This document shows positions 58,521 to 64,000 of a stretch of DNA of 64,000 bases, piece by piece. A program made the translations under genes and the position numbers. Source of the DNA: Pararhodobacter zhoushanensis (lineage in GTDB: Bacteria; Pseudomonadota; Alphaproteobacteria; Rhodobacterales; Rhodobacteraceae); the NCBI RefSeq assembly GCF_025949695.1, contig NZ_JAPDFL010000001.1, positions 1,036,001 to 1,100,000 of the forward strand, written 5' to 3'. The first letter of the stretch is position 1; each line of letters starts with the position of its first letter. The notes below the pieces were generated by a model. That model did no database searches and was not told where the DNA came from. It saw only the letters and a program-made list of their open reading frames with translations.

Positions 58521-59836
58521 GAAACCCTCGCGTCGATGGCGGCCATTTCGGCCTGAAACTGTCCGGCGATCTGCAGCGCGTCGGCCATGACCTTGGCGGG
58601 CTCCAACGTAGTCACCTGCCGGTCGCGCATCAGCCATTGGCCCGCCACCATCACGTCGCGCACATCGCTGGCCATCGCGGCATAGACCAGCATCGAGAAG
58701 ACATCATAGACCGGATGCAGGCGCGGCGCGTCCAGTGAGATGCGGATCAGGTCCGCCTGTTTGCCGGGTTCAAGCGAGCCGATCCGGTCGTCCAGCCGCA
58801 GCGCCCGTGCGCCCTCGATGGTGGCCATGCGGATCACGTCGGCGGCGGGCAGGGGGCCGCGCGAATGGCCGAGGATCTTGGCGAAGATCGACACCGGCGC
58901 GAATTGCGCGAACAGGTCCAGCGTGTTGCCGCTCATCGGCCCGTCGGTGCCGATGCCCACGGCGATGCCCGCCGCGCGCATCTCCTCGACCCGCGCCATG
59001 CCGCGCCCGCCCTTGCCGTTGGCCCGGGCGTTATGCGCAACCCCGGCGCCTGAGGCGGCGATCAGCGCAATGTCCGCGTCATCGACCAAGAGGCAATGCG
59101 CGGCCACGGTGCCGGGGCGCAAGAGGCCGGTGGCAGCGGTCAGCGCGGTCGTGGTCATGCCGTGTTCGCGCTGCGCCCAGACGACCTCGGGCTCGGTTTC
59201 GGCCAGATGGATCTGGATGCGGCTGTCGGGGTGGTCATCGTGCCAGCGCGCGGCGCGTTCCATCAGGGCGGGGCCGGTGGAATAGGGCGCATGCGGCGCG
59301 ATCGAGGCGGTCAGGCGCGGGTGCCCGGCCAGCCGGTCGGCCAGCTGATCGCACAGCGCGAAGCCTTCGTCGAATGTGGCGTGGTCGGGTGCGGCGAAAT
59401 CGGCCAGCGTCTGGCCCAGCACGCCGCGCAAGCCCGCGCGGTCCATGACTTCGGCCACCAGGGTCTCGAAATAGTACATGTCGGCAATGGTGGTGACGCC
59501 GCCCTGAATCGACTCCAGCGCCGACAGCGCCGTGCCCGCGCGCACCATGTCGGGCGAGACGAATTTGCGTTCCAGCGGCAGGATGTAGCGGAACAGGCGG
59601 TCGTCCACATCCTCGCCCAGACCGCGGAACAGCGACATGGCCAGATGGCAGTGCGGGTTGACCATGCCGGGCATGACCACGTCGCCCCCCATATCGACCA
59701 CGGTGTCGGCGGGGGGCGGGGTGCTGCTGCCCAAGGCCGCGATCCGGTCGCCGTTGACCAGCACCCAGCCGTGGCGGTGCTGGGTCATGCCCGCGTCCAT
59801 CGTCAGCAGCCACGCGTTGGTGAGCAGGGTGCTCAT
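58517..59836 (-). CDS. Amidohydrolase family protein (deaminase type, MtaD/TrzN-like)
   Basis: A 439-residue metal-dependent hydrolase of the ATZ/TRZ branch that includes guanine, SAH/MTA and chlorohydrolase enzymes. Metal ligands His62 and His64 are in NPHCHLAMSLFRG, the third in IHLAETEPE, and the catalytic Asp in GTDGPMSG. ATG 59836 overlaps the ATPase stop (ATGA); two earlier Met codons exist. Next to a nucleoside hydrolase it may deaminate a nucleoside or base, but the reaction is not certain. Confidence 0.88.
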   Translation of the reverse strand: MSTLLTNAWLLTMDAGMTQHRHGWVLVNGDRIAALGSSTPPPADTVVDMGGDVVMPGMVNPHCHLAMSLFRGLGEDVDDRLFRYILPLERKFVSPDMVRAGTALSALESIQGGVTTIADMYYFETLVAEVMDRAGLRGVLGQTLADFAAPDHATFDEGFALCDQLADRLAGHPRLTASIAPHAPYSTGPALMERAARWHDDHPDSRIQIHLAETEPEVVWAQREHGMTTTALTAATGLLRPGTVAAHCLLVDDADIALIAASGAGVAHNARANGKGGRGMARVEEMRAAGIAVGIGTDGPMSGNTLDLFAQFAPVSIFAKILGHSRGPLPAADVIRMATIEGARALRLDDRIGSLEPGKQADLIRISLDAPRLHPVYDVFSMLVYAAMASDVRDVMVAGQWLMRDRQVTTLEPAKVMADALQIAGQFQAEMAAIDARVS

Positions 59837-60894
59837 TCGGGTTGCAGGATGGCGCATTGCTCGGGGTTGGGGGTCAGCCGGACGGCTGCACCCGCGTCCA
59901 GCGGTTGCGACAGCGCGCTGTTGGCAACGACGGACAACCCGCCCGCCTTGGCCTGATACTGATACGCCCGGCCCAGATAGGTGCGCAGACCCAGTGTGGC
60001 GGGCAGGCCCGCTGCCGCCGGATCGGTCGTCACGACCAGCCCGTCGGGGCGCGTGGCCAGTGTGAAGCGGTCAGGGATCGGGCCAAGCTGGTCTTGCGAC
60101 AGCTCAAGCACCGCGCCCTCGGCCGTCTGCGCCGTGACGAGCGCGCCGTTGCGGGCGCTGACGGTGAGCGGGATCAGGTTCTCGAAGCCGACGAAATTGG
60201 CCACGAAGGCGTTGGCCGGGCGCTGGTAGAGCACCTCGGGCGTGTCCAGTTGCATGATGCGGCCCTGATGCATGATCGCCACGCGGTCCGAGATCGAGAA
60301 CGCCTCTTCCTGATCATGCGTCACATACAGCGCCGTGGTGCCATTGGCGCGTTGCAGCTGCCGGATCTCGACCCGCATATCGACTCGCAACTTGGCGTCG
60401 AGGTTCGAAAGCGGCTCATCGAACATCAACAGCGGCGGCTCGATCACCAGCGCGCGGGCCAGCGCCACGCGCTGCTTTTGCCCGCCCGACAGCGCGGCGG
60501 GCAGCCGGTCGGCCAAATGCGCCAACCCCACCCGGTCCAGCATCGCATCGGCGCGTTTGAGGCGCTCGGCGGTGGCCACCTTGCGCTGCTTCAGCCCGAA
60601 GGCCACGTTCTCGCGCACGGTCAGATGCGGGAACAGCGCGTAGTTCTGAAACACCAGCCCGATGTCGCGCTGATGCGCGGGCAGGCGGGTCAGATCCTTG
60701 GTTCCCAGCGTGATCCGCCCGGACGTCGGTTGCAGAAAACCCGCCACCAGACGCAGCGTCGTGGTCTTGCCGCATCCCGACGCGCCCAGCAGCGAGACAA
60801 GCTCGCCCTCGGCCAGCGACAGCGAGAGGTCTTCAAGCACCTTGGTGGTGCCGTAATGGGCGGTGATGGCGTCGATGGTCAGGGGCAGGGTCAT
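59833..60894 (-). CDS. ABC transporter ATP-binding protein (PotA/FbpC type)
   Basis: A 353-residue ATPase with Walker A GASGCGKTTTLRL (37-49), signature ALSGGQKQRVALARAL from 134, Walker B LLMFDEPLSNLD (155-166) and a C-terminal TOBE domain (about 280-350). It is one of the MalK-like ATPases of spermidine/putrescine or iron importers. It sits between the two permeases and the amidohydrolase in a single operon. Confidence 0.93.
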   Translation of the reverse strand: MTLPLTIDAITAHYGTTKVLEDLSLSLAEGELVSLLGASGCGKTTTLRLVAGFLQPTSGRITLGTKDLTRLPAHQRDIGLVFQNYALFPHLTVRENVAFGLKQRKVATAERLKRADAMLDRVGLAHLADRLPAALSGGQKQRVALARALVIEPPLLMFDEPLSNLDAKLRVDMRVEIRQLQRANGTTALYVTHDQEEAFSISDRVAIMHQGRIMQLDTPEVLYQRPANAFVANFVGFENLIPLTVSARNGALVTAQTAEGAVLELSQDQLGPIPDRFTLATRPDGLVVTTDPAAAGLPATLGLRTYLGRAYQYQAKAGGLSVVANSALSQPLDAGAAVRLTPNPEQCAILQPE

Positions 60895-60905
60895 GGGCTT
60901 TGGTC

Positions 60906-61694
60906 TTACTTGGCGACGATGGCCAGGCCGAGCGTGCGCTCGACGATGATCATCACAATGATGGTGAGCAGCATCAGCACGACCGAGACCGAAGCAATGG
61001 TCGGGTCGAAGAATTGTTCCATATGCGCCAGCAGCTGGATCGGCAGGGTCGAGATGCCGGGGCCGGTGAGGAACAGCGATACCGAGACGTCGTTGATCGA
61101 GGTGATGAACGACAGGATGAAAGCGGCGATGACACCCGAGCGGATGTTGGGCAGCACGATGGTGAAGAACGTCTTCGCCGGGTGCGAGCCAAGGCTGACG
61201 GCGGCCTCTTCAATCGAGAAATCGAAGGACGCGAGCGAGGCCGACACGACGCGGATCACGTAAGGGATCACCAAGAGCGTGTGGCCGATGAGCAGCGCGT
61301 ACCACACCGGAATTCCCGCCTGCACGGTGACCGAGCGCAGCAGCGAGAAGCCGATGACGATTTCGGGCACCAGAATGGGCAGCACGAACAGCGTCGACAG
61401 CCAGCCGGGCAGGGCGATCCGGTAGCGGTTGAGCGCATAGGCGGCGGGAATGCCGATCAGCAGTGCGATCGAGGTGCCAAGGATCGCCATTTGCAGCGAG
61501 GTGACGATGGTGCGGCGAAAGGCCGAGATTTCCCAGATATTCTCGAACCAGCGCAGGCTCAGGCCCTGCGGCGGGAAGGTCAGATAGGTCGTGTCCGACA
61601 GCGAGGCGCCGAAGATGATGATCAGCGGTCCCAGCAGGAACAGATAGATCAGGATCGTGAAGGCGATCAAAACGGGGTGGATGCGGTTTGTCAT
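60906..61694 (-). CDS. ABC transporter permease (PotC type)
   Basis: A 262-residue inner-membrane protein with six hydrophobic segments. The EAA loop is EEAAVSLGSHPAKTFFTIVLP, matching EAAxxxGxxxxxxFxxIxLP. It pairs with the PotB-like permease, whose stop is one base away. Periplasmic loops are short. Members import polyamines, putrescine-like compounds or other small cations; purine nucleosides are not typical for the type. Confidence 0.92.
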   Translation of the reverse strand: MTNRIHPVLIAFTILIYLFLLGPLIIIFGASLSDTTYLTFPPQGLSLRWFENIWEISAFRRTIVTSLQMAILGTSIALLIGIPAAYALNRYRIALPGWLSTLFVLPILVPEIVIGFSLLRSVTVQAGIPVWYALLIGHTLLVIPYVIRVVSASLASFDFSIEEAAVSLGSHPAKTFFTIVLPNIRSGVIAAFILSFITSINDVSVSLFLTGPGISTLPIQLLAHMEQFFDPTIASVSVVLMLLTIIVMIIVERTLGLAIVAK

Positions 61695-61695
61695 G

Positions 61696-62532
61696 TCAGG
61701 TCGCCATCGGGTTCAGGCGGCGCGCGAGCCGGGTCATCACCAACACCGTGGCCACGATGACCGCCAGCATGATCGCGGCGACAACGGCCGCGCCGGGCCA
61801 GTCAAAGGCGACCATCGCGCGTTGTTGCAGGAAGGTGCCCATCATCATCTGCCGCGATCCGCCCAGCAGATGCGGCGTCGCGTAAGAGGTGAAGCTGGCG
61901 GTGAACACAAGCACTGCGCCGACGATCAGCCCGGGCACGGCCAGCGGCAGGGTGACCTGCACGAAGCTGGCTACCGGTCCCGCGCCCAATGAGGACGAGG
62001 CTTGCAACAGATCCTCGGGGATATTCTCCAGCACGCCGACCAGCACCAGCACCATCAGCGGCACAAAGATATAGACCATGGCGACGATCACCGCGCCGGG
62101 GGTGTAGAGCATGCTCAGGGGGGCCTCGATAGCCCCCATCCACAGCAGGAATTCGTTGATCATGCCCTGACGGCCCAGCAGCACCAGCCACGCGAACGAG
62201 CGCACGACAACCCCGGTCAGCAGCGGGAATACCGCCAGCACCACCAGCGTGGATTTCATCCACGGCGGGCAGCGCGCGACGACATAGGCGGTCACCAGAC
62301 CGGCAGCGAGCGAGATCACGGTAACCCAGCCGGCCACCTCGAAGGTGCGCCACAGGACGCGGCGCTGAAAGGCCGAGTCAAAGAAATTGGCGTAGGGTTG
62401 GACGATGCCCCAGGGCCCGCCGTCGCTGGGACCAAAGGTCATGCCGATGGTCGCGGCAACCGGGAGCACCAGCAACAGGGTGATCGCCAAGGTCGCGGGG
62501 CTGGCCAGCATCCATCCGGCTATTCGTTTCAT
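61696..62532 (-). CDS. ABC transporter permease (PotB type)
   Basis: A 278-residue permease with six membrane segments and the EAA motif LLQASSSLGAGPVASFVQVTLP. It precedes the PotC-like gene by one base. The N-terminal helix (GWMLASPATLAITLLLVLPV) and the loop DGGPWGIVQPYANFFDS are typical of PotB/PhnU-like proteins. It is separated from the receptor gene by 111 bp containing a strong hairpin. Confidence 0.92.
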   Translation of the reverse strand: MKRIAGWMLASPATLAITLLLVLPVAATIGMTFGPSDGGPWGIVQPYANFFDSAFQRRVLWRTFEVAGWVTVISLAAGLVTAYVVARCPPWMKSTLVVLAVFPLLTGVVVRSFAWLVLLGRQGMINEFLLWMGAIEAPLSMLYTPGAVIVAMVYIFVPLMVLVLVGVLENIPEDLLQASSSLGAGPVASFVQVTLPLAVPGLIVGAVLVFTASFTSYATPHLLGGSRQMMMGTFLQQRAMVAFDWPGAAVVAAIMLAVIVATVLVMTRLARRLNPMAT

Positions 62533-62573
62533 AAGCGTATCCAGCGATGCGGCCCTGACCGGGCCGCCTTGGT

Positions 62574-62609
62574 CAGAAAAGGCCGGTCCCGGGGTCTGCG
62601 GGACCGGCC
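62574..62609 (-). terminator. Attenuating hairpin after the receptor gene
   Basis: GGCCGGTCCC and GGGACCGGCC form a perfect 10-bp stem (62581-62609), followed on the minus strand by TTTTCTGACC. It is likely to stop part of the transcripts so that the receptor is made in excess. Confidence 0.7.
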
Positions 62610-62643
62610 AAGGGGCTCAAAGCCCAGCGTAGGTGTCGTTCGG

Positions 62644-63678
62644 TTACATGCCGAAGGTTTCGTTCCAGCGGTCCAGCCACTGGGTGCGGGCCGGGTTCAG
62701 CTGGCTGTAGTCGATGCGGTGCAGACTGGCAATCTGATCGGCGCCATAGGTCCAGGCGGACGCCTGCTCCGGGGTCAGATCAACCATCGTGTTGACCGGG
62801 GCATCGACGCCCTGCTCGGCCAGCTGCTGCTGGATCTCAGCCGACAGCACGAAATTGATGAACTGATGCGCCAGCTCGACGTTCTCGGACCCCACGGGGA
62901 TGTTGAGCGTGTTCAGCACGGCGATTTCGCCATCTTCCAGCTGTGCCCATTCGATGGTCGGCACGGCGGCGCGCAGCGGGTTCAGGGTGAAATCCTGGGT
63001 CATCGACACGGCAATCTCGCCGGTCGAGAACAGGTTGATCATTTCCGAGCCGGTGTTGTAGTTCGTCACCACATTCGGCACCAGTTCGGCCAGCGCACCA
63101 AAGGCCGCATCGGCATCCTCGAACGCGTTGACGCCCGCATGGGCACCGGCGCGCAGCACAACCATCGGGCCCGAGGTGGTGGTGATGTTCGGCAACGAGA
63201 TCATCCCGGCCAGATCTTCACGCCACAGGTCGTTCCACGAGGTGATCGGCGGGCTGACGCGGGCTGCATCGTACACCAGACCGATACGGCCGACGGTATA
63301 AGCCGGGCCGAATTCGCCCTGCGGTGCCTGCGCCAGATCATAAAGCTGGTCGATGTTGGGGATCTGGGCGCGGTCGATGGGCTGGAACAGGCCCTGTTCG
63401 ATGGCGGCTTGGCTGTAGCTGTCGGTCAGATAGATCACGTCCACCCCGGCACCGCTGCGCATCTGCAGCCGGTTCACGCGGTCGCCGTTGTTGCCGGTTT
63501 CAAACACGACTTCACAGCCGCACATTTCCTGAAACGGATTGACGATGATGTCTTGCAGCTTGTCGCCGTTGAAGCCCCACCAGGAAATGGTGAACGTGGT
63601 GGCACCGGCGGGCGCGGCGGCCAGCAGGGCGAGGGTCGAGAGCGACGACAGGGTGAGGCTTTTCAAACGGGGCATCAT
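62644..63678 (-). CDS. ABC transporter substrate-binding protein (PotD type)
   Basis: A 344-residue periplasmic receptor with a Sec signal (about residues 1-26, PAGATT). It then reads FTISWWGFNGDKLQDIIVNPFQEMCGC, as in PotD/FbpA-like binding proteins of putrescine, spermidine or Fe3+. It is the first gene of an operon with two permeases, an ATPase, an amidohydrolase and a nucleoside hydrolase. MM start at 63678 or 63675 is equivalent. The ligand is not shown; the catabolic genes suggest a nucleoside or purine. Confidence 0.9.
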   Translation of the reverse strand: MMPRLKSLTLSSLSTLALLAAAPAGATTFTISWWGFNGDKLQDIIVNPFQEMCGCEVVFETGNNGDRVNRLQMRSGAGVDVIYLTDSYSQAAIEQGLFQPIDRAQIPNIDQLYDLAQAPQGEFGPAYTVGRIGLVYDAARVSPPITSWNDLWREDLAGMISLPNITTTSGPMVVLRAGAHAGVNAFEDADAAFGALAELVPNVVTNYNTGSEMINLFSTGEIAVSMTQDFTLNPLRAAVPTIEWAQLEDGEIAVLNTLNIPVGSENVELAHQFINFVLSAEIQQQLAEQGVDAPVNTMVDLTPEQASAWTYGADQIASLHRIDYSQLNPARTQWLDRWNETFGM

Positions 63679-63705
63679 GGGTATCCACGGGCTGGGGGTG
63701 ATTGG

Positions 63706-63727
63706 GCTCCGGCCAGGATGCCGGAGC
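63706..63727 (-). promoter_or_regulatory. Small hairpin in the 5' leader of the PotD-type gene
   Basis: GCTCCGGC and GCCGGAGC form an 8-bp stem with a six-base loop, 28 bp before the start codon. It could be a leader structure or the end of the upstream transcript; there is no T-run. Confidence 0.3.
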
Positions 63728-63792
63728 GGTTTGCCCAGAGACGCTAAGGGCGCAAAAACGGCAATGCAAGGGATCGCGTCACCAAGCCGTGA

Positions 63793-64000
63793 TCACCAGA
63801 CGACCGGATGCGTCTGGCCGGTGGCGACATTGACGAACCCCTCGGGCGCCAGCGGCGACGGTGCCACAAGCACCCAGCGCCACGGTGCGCACGTGAGGGT
63901 TGCAAAGGCCAGCCGCTCGGGAAAGCCGGGATACCACCGGGGGCTGAATGTCGGCTCGTACATCCAGTCAATTTTCGCGCCTTCCGTGTAGAGGCGCTGC
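63793..64000 (-). CDS. Hypothetical protein, C-terminal fragment at the window edge
   Basis: The last 68 codons of a gene that begins beyond the right edge. It ends at TGA 63795-63793. The residues (such as KIDWMYEPTFSPRWYPGFPE and NVATGQTHPVVW) are rich in Trp, Tyr and Pro, as in many extracellular or membrane-associated proteins. I recognise no family. It ends 114 bp before the PotD-type start and is not clearly in the same operon. Confidence 0.55.
   Translation of the reverse strand, partial: QRLYTEGAKIDWMYEPTFSPRWYPGFPERLAFATLTCAPWRWVLVAPSPLAPEGFVNVATGQTHPVVW

Noticed and set aside
1..64000. Search for mobile elements, integrases, CRISPR arrays, tRNA or rRNA genes.
   Set aside because: No transposase or integrase motifs, no regularly spaced repeats, and no tRNA-like or rRNA sequence was seen in reading both strands; a covariance-model search would be the decisive test.

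Overview
The window is a gap-free, GC-rich stretch of bacterial chromosome. It most likely comes from a marine Alphaproteobacterium of the order Rhodobacterales (Roseobacter/Paracoccus relatives). This rests on the many TRAP transporters, the NAD-dependent fdsGBACD-type formate dehydrogenase operon, the Tat-exported solute-binding protein and a CGGGGG-rich palindromic intergenic element. The genus cannot be told from this sequence. I see no tRNA, rRNA, CRISPR array, insertion sequence, integrase or attachment site. No stretch above about 300 bases lacks a gene; the largest gaps (21519-21734, 42213-42390, 52381-52558) look regulatory.

Layout. 1-7.3 kb (minus): a glutamine-synthetase-like ligase, an aldehyde dehydrogenase and an Fe-alcohol dehydrogenase, behind a strong palindromic terminator from a TRAP transporter plus N-formylglutamate-amidohydrolase-like operon. 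A divergent RpiR regulator follows. 8.3-9.9 kb: Na/phosphate cotransporter. 10-21 kb: a near-complete type II secretion system, with gspGHIJKLMN reading right and gspCDEF reading left so that they converge, plus a prepilin peptidase. A small lipoprotein and two tandem secreted paralogues lie next to it. 22.7-30 kb: formate dehydrogenase operon with two small inserted genes, and its likely LysR regulator. 30-32.4 kb: aminotransferase and an MFS drug exporter. 32.5-42.2 kb: a branched-chain-type ABC transporter whose second permease is fused to an N,N-dimethylformamidase small-subunit-like domain, then the large subunit, a LuxR regulator and a histone-deacetylase-like amidohydrolase. 42.4-45 kb: GAF/Fis regulator and an acetaldehyde-type dehydrogenase. 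45.1-53.5 kb: TauD dioxygenase, TAXI-TRAP transporter, two-subunit aconitase X, FAD oxidoreductase and a divergent LysR regulator. 53.5-57.6 kb: two dienelactone hydrolases, a phosphoribosyltransferase and an M20 amidohydrolase. 57.6-63.7 kb: a PotABCD-like transporter with an amidohydrolase and a nucleoside hydrolase.

How the parts fit. Much of the window is uptake plus hydrolysis of small organic nitrogen compounds. Two loci (the formamidase-like enzyme and the N-formylglutamate amidohydrolase) would release formate, and the formate dehydrogenase operon would oxidise it to CO2 with NADH formation. That link is inference. The type II secretion system with adjacent secreted paralogues is a separate theme.

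Data quality. gspM, gspE and the start of one ABC ATPase gene each look one base short in a run of C or G, and the RpiR gene has a one-base excess. These breaks are probably sequence errors, but real mutations cannot be excluded.
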